Shown here piece by piece: positions 32,653 through 43,900 of a stretch of 64,000 nucleotides of DNA. The stretch's first letter is position 1, and each line of letters starts with the position of its first letter. Origin of the DNA: Poteriospumella lacustris (taxonomy: Eukaryota; Sar; Chrysophyceae; Chromulinales; Dinobryaceae); the NCBI GenBank assembly GCA_008000375.1, contig SMOI01000091.1, forward strand, positions 49,166 to 113,165. The letters run 5' to 3'. The translations under genes were made by a program, and so were the position numbers. Below the pieces are notes generated by a model. The model did not search any database and had not been told where the DNA came from. It worked only from the letters and a program-made list of their open reading frames with translations.

Positions 32653-35600
32653 TTAACATCGACGTACCTCGCCAAGACTACTTTCCAACGGAAAGCTTTG
32701 CAAGCTCAAAGATTGATCCATCATCATGGCTTCGTTCCCTGAATCTTCGGTCTATACAAATGATCACATACAGACAGAAGAAGTCAATAAATAAAGTACA
32801 TCGCTTCCCATGACACGAGACCAAACAGCCAGAACGCGCGGGAAGGGGTATTCGACGTACCATAATTGTCATATCATCATCGTGATATCCACCTGCACCA
32901 CCTCCGCCACCGCTATTGGGACCTGGATAATCTTCGACCAACAAGTCATCGTCATTATCGTCCCCATTGTCGGAGCCAGGACTTCGACTATTCATGCGAT
33001 ATGTGGTCGGTCGAGGTACTTGATGATGCATCGGTGGATGCGAATAATGTGGCAGGTCATCGTTGAACGATGGAGATGTCCAGCCGGTGTCTGATTCCAA
33101 TCCAAACTTGTTCTATACATAACACACGATACAACACACAATGAGGAAGACACAAACACATCGTAGGAGGGATACACAGACAGTACCTGTGCTCGTGGAA
33201 TCAATCGAGGATCTGGCTCGGTCCAGTCTCCGAAGGCTGCTCGTGCTGGTACTTTACCAGGATGATTCATAGCACCGCTGCTACTACTACCGCCGCCACC
33301 ACTGGATGGAGCATTGATGCCGACGGCAAGGTGATGCGGTCCATGACCGGCTGACATCGATCGGAGGGTATCCGGGGCATGATATTCCGCTTCCGCTTGC
33401 TGTGCACTCGCATACTTCTTGCGTGCCGCGCTGACATTGGTCGCATTCGCCGTTGCTAATTTCGAATTCGTCAACACGACACCGTTTGTGACCGATTTTG
33501 GACGTAACGCCGGCGGTTCAAACGGAGCGGTATACGGCGATGGAAACGTGGATCGTGTACTTCCTGCAGACGTTGGCAAAGCCGGGGACAACGATTGATG
33601 CCCACCGCCTGTGATACCATCCCCACGTACAATCGGTGTTATCCGCGGTCGACCGTTGAGTACCTTGTCCGTCAAAGGTTTACGATACGGTGAGGATTGC
33701 TGCAACGATACCGGTTGTGGTGTTTGAGACGACGACAACATGGGGGCGGTCGAAGAAGGCGCAGCCGTCGAAGAGCGGGAGGCTGGCACGGTATCCTCAC
33801 CCATGGGAATGACCTCAATGCTACTCTGACTGCTCGCGCCATAGTTCACATTGATCACGAAGGGAATGCTGCTATGCATCGGATCCAAATCCCCAAATCC
33901 ATCGTCTTTGGGATCATAATGCATCTTCGAACGACTGGTCAATGACCTAGCCGTATTGATTTGTGATCGTGCACTTAGACCACCTCGTGACGAACTGGAC
34001 GATGTCGATGGAGGCTTGGTGAGTGGAGGATTCATACCTGATAAACCTCCTAAATCAACAGTCGGGACAATGTTCTGCGCTGATAAAGTAGGTCGACTAC
34101 CTCCACGTGTCGAAATAGGTCGAGTGGAACTCGCCGTGGTGGAAGAATCGTTGAGGGAGGCCTCGTGGGAAGGATCATTATCAAAGAGATGTTGTGCCGC
34201 TACTTTTTGACGGGATGGCGGACGCTTTTGATACGCGGAACCGACACTGGCTTCTTCATCATCACCACCAGCAGCGGTATTCGCACCACCAGAACGTGTC
34301 TTTTTAATGGAACGTAACTCTGTATTCGGTGCCAAATACATGTTGTTGCTGTTGCTGATGCTGATGCTGATGCTGTTGTTGTTCACGGTGTTGCCACTGG
34401 ATACGTTGCTGTCCGTGTCATTCGACGTCAACGCCGACACCATCACAGGCACCATAACAGGAACAACGGGAATCGTCCCCGGGGAGCCACTTAAACTGGA
34501 GCTAATCGCATTGTCAATCGCCAAAGGACCACCAACACCACCACCACCACGTTGCGGTGAAGGACCACCAAATTTGTTGATCAACGTGGGTGACTCGGAC
34601 TCTGGTTCTAAAGCGGCCAGTATACCTCGTGTGGGGGTCCCACTACTGTTTCGTTTTCGATTTTTCGTGGCACTATTTGGTGCCGACAAGGCAGTGGAGG
34701 CATTCGACGTCGTACCAGTTGCCATGTCAGTAGTGGTTGGATGGCCATCGTCCGCTAAATGGACCGGAAAGGCACTGCTTTGACGAGACGGTGGTCGTTC
34801 TTTCACATGATCTTCTTCTTCCCAAATTTGCGACTTTAAATTATCCAACGAACCAAGTCGTTTCATCGCACCTTTTCGGACTTCGGCCGGGTTATTGTTG
34901 GTACTGCTGTTCGTCGTCGACTCGGTCGTAGCTTCACTTCCTTTGAGAGGACTATACGTGCCATATCGTGCACCGGCAGATCGGGGAGCTTTGATCGTGG
35001 GTGTTGGACGACTTCCTCGTTCATTTCCCAGATACAGTTTCCTGGATTGTGGACGTGCTGGTACCGCCGCAAATTCTTTCGAATCGTTCGATTCGTCATC
35101 GTTTGGTGCCGCAGATTGGTCAAAGTCTTGGCGTTTCGACTCCGCAGAAGTACCTCCATTCGTCACATTCGCTCCGGTTAATTTGGCAATTTTTGCACTC
35201 AATCCACGTTGACTAGACCCATCATAACTCTCTCCAACATCGTCATTGTCACTGAAATCCAAATAGTCTTCGAGCTTGTCCTCGTCTCCATACGGTACAT
35301 CAACCTGTGGCATTGGCTTCATTTGGTTCACCATGACAGGCGGGCCATTTCGAGATGCTCCAGTATTGCTAGCGGTTGGTCGAATCAAGATTTCATCAGG
35401 GACAGCAAACATCGGTTCATTGCCACCACCAATATCGGAGCGACTGCTACCCAAAATCTCAATTTCTGGTGTCGACTCATAGTTCGACAATGGAGATGGT
35501 GACTCGCGTACATTTGCTCGACGAGCAAACGATTCCGCAAGCAGCGAATCTGTTGATTTTCTCGCAGATTTGGTAGGTGACGATTTCTTGCTGGGACGAC

Positions 35601-36399
35601 GTCCAACAAGAGGAGATCCATCCCCACCGGGAGACGACGACGTCATCACTTTGGTTTCCACTTCTTGTTGGCCTCGTTGTTGCACTTCAGAATATCCAGA
35701 TTCTTCTGGATAGGTGGGAGACATATACGCTGCTTCTGGTGAAATTTCGTCTTCGATCACCAAATCGTGCGAGAATTCCACCGGGTGGCTTTCACGAGCA
35801 GAACTTTTGAATAAGCTGGATGGGAGTGGTTCGCTGGTCTCATACTCATCGGAAATTCCAGACGATTTTCCCGACTTCGCTCGTGTTGGAGAAGGAGCTT
35901 TCGAGATAGGAAGAGCTCCAGCGCCGTAAGCAGCACGCAAGTCATTTATTTGATTCAAATTTGATCTGGTATCTTTGATGACGCGGGGGGACGCATTGGC
36001 AGAAGTCGTGCGCTGATTCTTTTTTGACACGTTGAGGACAATGTTCGTCATATTTTGTGTGTAAGCAGACAACGCTCCGGATGAAACAGGATTTCGTTTT
36101 CCACTTTCGCGTCCTGATCGTCCCCGCGATGAAGCTCGGCGGGGCGGCTCTTGCTGCATGATGTCCGTTCGATCAAGGCGCTCTCCAGTCCCAGCTGCCC
36201 CACTAAAGCCAGCACGATTGCTTCTCAATTCCGCATTCATATCAGAAAAATCATTATCGGCAGCTCGGGTCTTCGGGCGCACTATATTTGGAACAGGGCC
36301 AAAGTTGGCTTTGGCCTTCCCACTCGTCGGGGCAGTTCCGCCCCTCGACAAGTCATTCAAATTCATGGATTCAACAGCGCGTGCTATGTTAGAATGCAA
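32653..36399 (-). CDS. Large disordered Ser-rich protein
   Basis: 1187 residues from three exons (36399-33187, 33112-32861, 32751-32653); all three are whole numbers of codons and the introns have GTACTG...TATAG and GTACGT...TATAG ends. The sequence is almost wholly low complexity: Ser/Pro/Gly/Asn-rich, with basic N-terminal patches (RRASSRGRSGRESGKR), acidic islands (DKLEDYLDFSDNDDVGESYD) and an Asn/Ser run coded at about 34330-34390. No folded domain recognised. Composition suggests a phosphorylated scaffold or cytoskeletal linker, but that is only inference. The last codons after GAG (VRRC-stop) may be intronic, since GTACGT is the usual donor here. Confidence 0.82.
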
Positions 36400-36854
36400 T
36401 AACTATCTTGTGCTTGCAGATTGATGTCCGTTTACGCTGTTTATTCATTTTTATACCGACCGCAATACCGAATACGACAGAATTCTGTCTGCCAAAAGAG
36501 AGGTGGTGCTGCACCAAAAAAACGACTACAACGGCAAAAAGCGGAAATCCGAAAGAGGTACCGGCAGTAAACGAGTACACGGAAAAACGGACCGTTTCGT
36601 TTTGGAAGTCCATCGTCGTCATGACAACGACAGACGGAGACGTGTTGGCGATAGAAGATGTGGACCATGGAAAGAAGATAAAGAATCACTTGGATAGAAG
36701 GGGGAGCACTTGAAATCCACCATATCATCATTCAACTTGCACTGATTTTTTCTTGTTTTGTTTTTCTTTCTCCTGGGTACTTTCGCGGTTCTTGTTTCTC
36801 TACATACAAAGTAATCCGACCCAGTGTGGGAAAACAACTTATTTAGAGGCAGCA
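36400..36854. promoter_or_regulatory. Divergent spacer, disordered protein / WW protein
   Basis: 455 bp between outward-facing start codons; presumably a shared promoter region. No specific motif recognised. Confidence 0.4.
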
Positions 36855-37514
36855 ATGTTTGGCGATTTGTTTTATCAAAGAACCGACGATGAATCTGGCC
36901 TTCTATATTCTAGTAGAAGAAGATTTCTTGGTGTCGGAAAGAATACATTTGAACCTCCTCCTGAGTTCCAAACGCGCCGACTCGCAAGGCGAAGGCATAT
37001 TCAGTCTTTGGACAGTACACTGTCAGTTGCAAATTTTGATGATGAAACATCTCTAGATTCAGTTTCCACGGATGCAGATATATCTAACTTATTGTCCGGA
37101 AAGAAGAAGGAAAGCGTCATCACCGGAATATCTTTACCCACTTTGGCACAGCCATCGAAGAGGTACAGTATGGAGGAGAATGCTGCCGCTAAAAAGTTCA
37201 GAAAGACAGCAAAGTTTGTCATGGAAACAGTTCTATTGGAAACGGATGTAAATGTTGAAGACTGGAGAGAAGAGACTGCAGCTGGAGTCCATTATTGGGT
37301 AAACAATGAAACCGGAGATGTTGTAACAGAGTGTCCATGGGGAAAGGAGCCACCGAAACGATTTTCTTTTAAAGCACATGCCTCTAAGAGTATGAGGAAA
37401 GAACCCGAGGAAGACGAAGAAGAAGATCAGCCAGAGGGAACAGGTTCTCTGGTATTCAAACAAGGAAGAGATGTGGACGAGCTGTTCAAATTAATAGACT
37501 CCGTGAAATTGTAA
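36855..37514 (+). CDS. WW-like domain protein
   Basis: 219 residues, single exon from the ATG at 36855 (upstream in-frame sequence has no ATG). The C-terminal half has a WW-like motif: W in EDWREET, then VHYWVNNETGDVV and a closing P in ECPWGKEPP (about 133-160). Spacing between the first W and the final P is near that of the family, which binds Pro-rich peptides. The N-terminal half is charged and low complexity (RRRFLGVG, RRLARRRH). An acidic EEDEEEDQ stretch precedes the end. It is convergent with the CK1 gene. WW assignment is moderate. Confidence 0.78.
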   Translation: MFGDLFYQRTDDESGLLYSSRRRFLGVGKNTFEPPPEFQTRRLARRRHIQSLDSTLSVANFDDETSLDSVSTDADISNLLSGKKKESVITGISLPTLAQPSKRYSMEENAAAKKFRKTAKFVMETVLLETDVNVEDWREETAAGVHYWVNNETGDVVTECPWGKEPPKRFSFKAHASKSMRKEPEEDEEEDQPEGTGSLVFKQGRDVDELFKLIDSVKL

Positions 37515-37865
37515 TTGAAAACTCCATGTAAATAGAAGCAACACCGGGAACAAAACATGTTCTTATTGTTTGAATGGGATGGAAATTAGCTGGAGACGTA
37601 CCGTACTTACAAAATCGGAAAACAAGCTGAACATCTGTGTTCAACGACTATTGATATGATATCCAGATGCGGATAAAGATATGGTGGAAACGAATCAAGT
37701 ATATCAGACGACATCCACAGGCAATGTGAACATCCTCTGCCCTGTATCTTGAGTTCCGAAAGCGACTGATTACAGAACAAAAAATGGAGAAATATTGTAC
37801 AACACCTCGTCTCATCAGCTTTCAGTGAGACAGAGAAAGGGGAAAACCATAGGCAGCAGGCAAAG
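37515..37865. other. Convergent spacer, WW protein / CK1
   Basis: 351 bp with no coding-like frame; 3' UTRs of both genes are expected here. Confidence 0.5.
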
Positions 37866-39336
37866 CTATGCATTGTACGTCCTTGCGGGAGGTTGACCAG
37901 GTGCTGGTTGATACACCATGTGATTTGATATTCCAGACATCAATCTCGAACCTATACATCAAGGGAAGCCGTCAGCGATTTCATCGAAGTACATACAACG
38001 ACAGGACGAGCGAACGTACCAGATTTGTCAATCAACACGCTTGTTGAATTGTCATATATTCTGCTACCAACTACTTCACTGCTCATTTGATTCAGCGCCA
38101 TTCTTTGCACGTCAGCTGATTGAAAGCCAACTTGTGGAGCGGCGGGTGCTGCCCCAGCATTGATATTCGCCGCTGCGAGAGCACCGGTCGTAGCTGCTGC
38201 CGCGGCGTTCGCAGTGGCGGCCGCAGCTTGATTTTGCGCCAGAAGATCCCAATCGTACACATTGTCGTATGTGAAGCCTTTGCGGAAAAACAATTCTCTG
38301 AACAGCCTCTTCAGATAATCGTAGTCAGGACGATCTTCGAATCCCAACGACTTCACGTGTTCGAAGTATAAACGAATTTCAACTGAAGATAACACACGTC
38401 AACGATGTCAGTCCTGAGAAACAAGGGCGGACCATTCTATTCCTACTTACTTGGCAAATTCTTGCACAATTGCTCCAAGGTCGTCGATACTTTCTTCTCC
38501 ATAATCTTTTCGTATTTTTGCTTTTTCGTCGCCGCTTTCAATCCTTGCCATGGCAACGCTCCCTTCAGAAAATAGACCATGATATAGCCGATGGATTCCA
38601 AGTCGTCACGCCTTGCTTGTTCTAATTGAGCGAAGACAAACGGAAAAATTAGAAGAACGTTGAAAGGTTTCGGTTTGACAGTGGAGGTGTAAACGTACCG
38701 ATACCCATATGCGTATTGACTGACGCGTATCGAGCTGTGCCGGTGAGGTTTTTCCCTTCTTTATAGGGAATATGTCTGTGAGTACGAGGATCGCGAAACA
38801 ATTTCGCCAGTCCAAAATCAATGACGTGCATCAAATGACGGTAAATGCCGCGACCCATCAAGAAGTTGTCCGGTTTAATGTCACGATGAATGTAACACTT
38901 CGCATGAACCATTTCCAGTCGACACAACATTTGATCCACCAGCATAAGCGTCGTTTTCAGACTAAATCGACGATTGCACTCATTGAAAAGATCTTCCAAA
39001 CTTTTCCCCAACAAATCAATGACCATGACATTGTAGTCTCCTTCGGTGCCGTACCAACGCACATTCGGAACTCCCACTACGGACAGAACGCAACATCACA
39101 GTGAGTCGTTGGCAACAAACATCAAATAATTGTCGCTAAGTCAGCTTACCCACACCACAAAGGGATCTATAGATTTTTGTTTCGCGCAACAACTGCGGGT
39201 GTTTGCTGGCAATGGATTCCAGTTTGATGGCAACTTCTTCCCCAGTGGTCATGTTCGTGCCATGATAAATGTCACCAAATGAACCACTTCCAATCTTCGA
39301 TCCCAATCGAAACTTCTTTCCGACTCTTAAATCCAT
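37866..39336 (-). CDS. Casein kinase 1 family Ser/Thr kinase
   Basis: 394 residues from five exons: 39336-39150, 39076-38699, 38621-38451, 38382-38020 and 37951-37866. All introns are GT-AG and frame-preserving. The start is the ATG giving [16 protein letters not shown]. Kinase landmarks: the glycine loop [17 protein letters not shown] with the ATP-binding Lys, catalytic [12 protein letters not shown], metal-binding DFGLAK, and the CK1-specific [20 protein letters not shown] (in place of APE) and LPWQGLK. The CK1 core ends near residue 300. An Ala/Asn-rich tail ([19 protein letters not shown]) follows. CK1 delta/epsilon-type kinases phosphorylate primed acidic sites in many pathways. Confidence 0.97.
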
Positions 39337-39900
39337 CCTCAATTTCAATCGACGTAAAGACTAAACCGCAAATCAATTGTGGAGACGACGAAACTCTGCA
39401 AAAAATAATCTGCCACGTGAACTAAGGAGCCTCCAAAACGCGTCCCTCTCACCCTCTGGAAATAATTCTGCTCAAGAGCTCATGGCTGGCCCTTCAACGC
39501 TTGCGTTGGAATCGACTTGAAAGAAACCCCACACCATCTTCGGCTGATGATGATGTCAAACTCTGCCAGCGCCTTTTCGTCGTTGAAACCAGTTTGGGTA
39601 CTTCATATGCATCAAATTGTCGCAGTTAATAGTGGTAAGAGGACAATGTAAGTACAAAATTGCCGTTTCGTTTCTATGTGTCCAGTCTGTAAAAAATAAC
39701 GGACAGCGGTGGACTGTGAGAGTGAATGAATACCAAATAACAATACCGAATAGCTTCCAAGGGTGGTTCTTCACAAGCATTATACGGGAAAAGCGAACGA
39801 CATCGAGGTCAATATCGAGACGTATAGAAGAAGATAAGATCAGTTCACAATAACGTTAACCACTCATAGTTTTGTTGATCGAAGAGTTTAGTGTTTCGAC
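39337..39900. promoter_or_regulatory. Divergent spacer, CK1 / DM10-like protein
   Basis: 564 bp between outward-facing start codons, without other credible frames. Presumed promoters for both genes. Confidence 0.4.
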
Positions 39901-40722
39901 ATGGATCCACTTTCTATCGCTTATCTCAATCAATGCTATGACCTTCTTCCCCCATTCATTCGTGCAGTTGAGCGGAAAGGAAGCACAGTTTACTTAAATG
40001 ATATCACAGGGGATTTTAATTCGAGTCATCCGCTCGACCGCTACAAAGCGATGGTGGTACAGACCGAAGACTCTTCCTCCCCAAAGGATGGCGCGGATGA
40101 TGACGCCCAAATTGAAGAGTCACACCCTGTGTCCGATGAACATAGCCCTCATCTTCTCGACTTCGAACCCTTAAGCGACTCTTTTCCAAAGGCAGAAACT
40201 CCTACCACCACGAAATCAGAGGCGGAGCAGCTATTAGAATACCACTGTCAATGGAAAGAGCGCAATGCCTTTGGACAAATGAGCATGTATGGTCTCACCC
40301 TTCGCTTCGATTTAAGCAACGGAACAACGTCGGTTCGTTTTGATGGAGTGGCAAATTCTGATTGGACGTTTACGGCGCTGAAAGGTCCATATGGGGCATT
40401 GGAACCGCACGATCTTTATGTTGGGGCAAAAGTTCAAGTCTTCGGGCGGCATCTAACAATCTCAACAGCCAATTCGGCTGCAGTTCGATGGATTGAAAGA
40501 GAAGCAAAGAGATTGAATAACTTACAAGCCAAATTCCGCAAGAGAATCGAATCTGTTGGTCAAAAACCCATCGTTATCGCTCCGAAACCTGAAGTCGTCC
40601 GTCATGTCGAACGTGAAAACAAAAAAGCCGGTCAAATCAACATGAGAAAATTGTTGACCGATGTCAGTAAACTTGGTGAACAATTGGCAAACCTTGGTCT
40701 TGCTGAATTTGCCTTGTCATAA
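39901..40722 (+). CDS. DM10-like domain protein
   Basis: 273 residues, single exon. The N-terminal 100 residues are acidic and low complexity. From about 125 to 205 comes a beta-rich stretch: MYGLTLRFDLSNGTTSVRFD, then LYVGAKVQVFGRHLTI. This resembles the DM10 fold of axonemal proteins such as NME7 and EFHC1, where a G.xVxVFGR(x)L motif closes the domain. A basic helical C-terminus (EREAKRLNNLQAKFRKRIES) and a leucine-rich end follow. No kinase or EF-hand domain is attached. The DM10 link is by motif only; if right, a ciliary microtubule inner protein is likely. It converges with the ankyrin gene 195 bp away. Confidence 0.75.
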   Translation: MDPLSIAYLNQCYDLLPPFIRAVERKGSTVYLNDITGDFNSSHPLDRYKAMVVQTEDSSSPKDGADDDAQIEESHPVSDEHSPHLLDFEPLSDSFPKAETPTTTKSEAEQLLEYHCQWKERNAFGQMSMYGLTLRFDLSNGTTSVRFDGVANSDWTFTALKGPYGALEPHDLYVGAKVQVFGRHLTISTANSAAVRWIEREAKRLNNLQAKFRKRIESVGQKPIVIAPKPEVVRHVERENKKAGQINMRKLLTDVSKLGEQLANLGLAEFALS

Positions 40723-40916
40723 ACCAAAGTATTACGGAACCAGAGGAGTATATAGATGATGTGTATGTCGTTGTAAAAACAAAAGCTTTGTAAATAGACG
40801 AAAATTGTGTGTGGTTACTTTTACCATACGACAGGGGTATCCTTCAGTATTCGCGTCTAGAAATGTACAACATATACAGGAAAGGAACATCTGTGATGTG
40901 TTCCTTGATGATAAAC

Positions 40917-43900
40917 TCAATAGTGCTGCCGCTTGGGCAGGGATGGCGCATTCGGCAGCATCACCGATAACCGTGCGGGACGTTTCTTCTTCGCGGCACG
41001 AGCTTCTTCCTCACGTGCAGCTTGTTCGGCAGCTGCTTTCGCTGCCGCTTCGGCGGCTTTTCGTTGAGCCTCACGTACAACTTCTTCTTTCAACCGTCGG
41101 CGTAAGGCGGGGCCGAAGACATGGCGTTGTCGGGTCAAATACGCGCGAGCCAGTGTTTGAATGATCATCGCCGCTTGATCAATGGCTTCTGCCACGGCAG
41201 GGATAGCAAAACTATCCTCATTTTCGCCATCTTCCAGGGTAGGAGACAGCTGTCCATCAGCATCCTCATCCATATGACCGACTGTTACCAGAAACAACTC
41301 GCGGTAACTGTCTCCCGCCGGTGCATGCAAGAAGAACCGACGGTAACATGGCAACACTCGTTCCATCAAATGCATCACCAATGGATCAAAGACCGACAAC
41401 GACAATTCTTTGCCAAAGCGAAAGAAAAACGCAATTTCCATGATATGGGCTCGTGGGGTCAACTCCCGAAACCAACGTGGCAACGGCGATTGATCCGACA
41501 CTGATTTCGCCAAATAATGGCGCCACAAGTGTTGCAAGAGATACCGATAGACGACCGGATCTTCAACTTGATAAATCGTGAAATACACATCAAGGAATGC
41601 CACCAGAACGTCCAGAGAGTGGTACGTCTCTGGGCTGATGTATTTTCGATCTTGAGGACCCTCCCGCGCTAACTTGGTCAACTTGGCATCAATGTCTTCT
41701 ACCGTCATCGCATCAGCGATACGTTTGCCAACAGGAACGTGGTGTGTCGACGCTGCAGCTACATCCGATCGTTGTGATTGTTGATGTGGCTGTTGTCGTT
41801 CGTGATGCGCCTGTTGCTGCATCAAACGTTCCCGTTGCCGACGGTACCGTGCCATCGTTGCTTGATTCTCGATGTATTGACGTTGCAGATCGCGGCAATA
41901 TTCACGAAAGACCTTTCGCTGGGTCACAAACACAGGCAACGTGGAAGTATAGAAGACATACAACCCTACCAGACCCACCAAACGCTCAAACCGATGCCAT
42001 TTACGCAACGGCTGATGGGCCATCGCTGCGGCCTGGTGAATACTCTGTTGCTCTTGCGGTTGTGCATCGTTCAAGTGACTTGTGCTGTGAAAACGACTCG
42101 TCGGTACTTTCGTATCGTCGATAAAACGTGCGTCAATGGGACCATCGTTGCGCTTTGGCGGCTGACTTTCTCCGGTACTGTGCTTGTCGATGCTCTGGCC
42201 GCTGCTGCCGTGCTGCTGGTGGTTGGATGGTTTTGCAACGACGGAAGACACCGTCGAAGGTTGTACAGTGGAAGGAGCTGTCGCATGATGCTCCTGGTGA
42301 TTCTGGCTGTGCCTTTGAGTGGCATCCTGCGTGGTGGTGGTGCTGGTGGTGGTGGTGGTGGTGATGTTGGTGTTGGTCGCTTCCTCGTCGATGGGTGCGA
42401 AGAGTCGTGGCTGCAAATACTTCGTCCACAGACTGTTGATCTTGATGAATCGTACCACCGTCTGTCGATGCATGTGATGCAATTTCTTGATGACGTCTTG
42501 CTTCCCTTTGGTACGCATCGACACTTGCAACTCTTGAAACATCGATGTCATCAACGACTCCGCATCCGTATCCAACCCCATCCGACGATAACACAACAAC
42601 AACGACGGCAAACATACTTCATAGGTCAAACGATCCATCCACCCGCACAAGGCTGCGGTACGTGTCAACGCATCCACGTATACACTCAAACTCAGGACAT
42701 ACAAACCCGTCAGTTTGTAGGCTTCTGCCGTTTGCATCAGCAATTCCAATAAAAACGCATGGCCTTCACCTTCATCGACCGCTGGTTTGCCCAACAGAAT
42801 ACGTACCAATCGTTCACTGTCTTCAAAGAGGCCCTGTGCAATGTAATACGGCAACAAGGTCAATTCACGGGGTCGTTTGTAGGGGTTCACTTGTGAGACC
42901 GTGGATACGGTCACGGCGGTGCCCAGTGACGATTGTGATGCATCGCTGGTGCCGCCCTCTGTCAGTTTGCCATGGGCAGCCAGCATCAACTTCTCCTTGA
43001 CGGAGGCACTGCTATCCAAGGCCGCCAGTGCTTGTACCATCCATGTTTTCTCGTGGGTAATGGACACCTGCGACAACGACGACACCTGGGACACGTCGTC
43101 GTCTACCTCACCGTCGCCATCGCCATCGCCATCGTTGCCATCACCATCACTGTGGCCACTGCTGCTGCTATGGCCTCCCGCGGTATCTTCCATCGCGTTC
43201 CATTCCAGTATTCGTTGACGCATATGTTGCTCGAGAAGCTCATCCAAGGCGCGTAGTTTGTCACTCTTGATGGGGGACGAATGCAGCGCGAGTAGCGATG
43301 CCGACGACGAGGCGGTGGACGGCGGTAATAGTTGGCCGTTTCGAGACGATGGGGACGTTGGAATGGTGAGCGCCAATGCATGTGGATTCCCGGCTAGTTC
43401 ACTCAACGATACAATTCGATCACTGGTCGTGGCCGTATCGGGAAGTAACGCGTCCATATGATCCAACACACGCAAGGCGTCCGGAACGACCACACCACCA
43501 CCATTGCCACCACTGCCACCACCACCTGCGCCTTCCGCGACCCCCTCACGACTGTCTTCGCTTTGACTGCTAGTAGAACCCGCCAGCAACGCCGCGAAAA
43601 AGCCAGCTTGACTATGCGTCGTGATCATTTCATCGCTGCTGCCATGTACCGATGACGCTGACGATGCCGACGATGCCGACGATGCCGACGATGCCGACGA
43701 AGTGAACTCCTGTCGGTTCGGCGACGATGCAGCTACCGACGGGAGCGATGATGTTCGCAACAGATGGTTACCTTTCGAGGGAGAATGCGATGGTGAAGAT
43801 GGCGAGGACCATGACGACGGTGCACCACCACCCGTGACCAACATGGGCTGTCGTAACGGGGTGGCGGCCATTGGGGACGATGGCGTCCCGTTGTTGGCAT

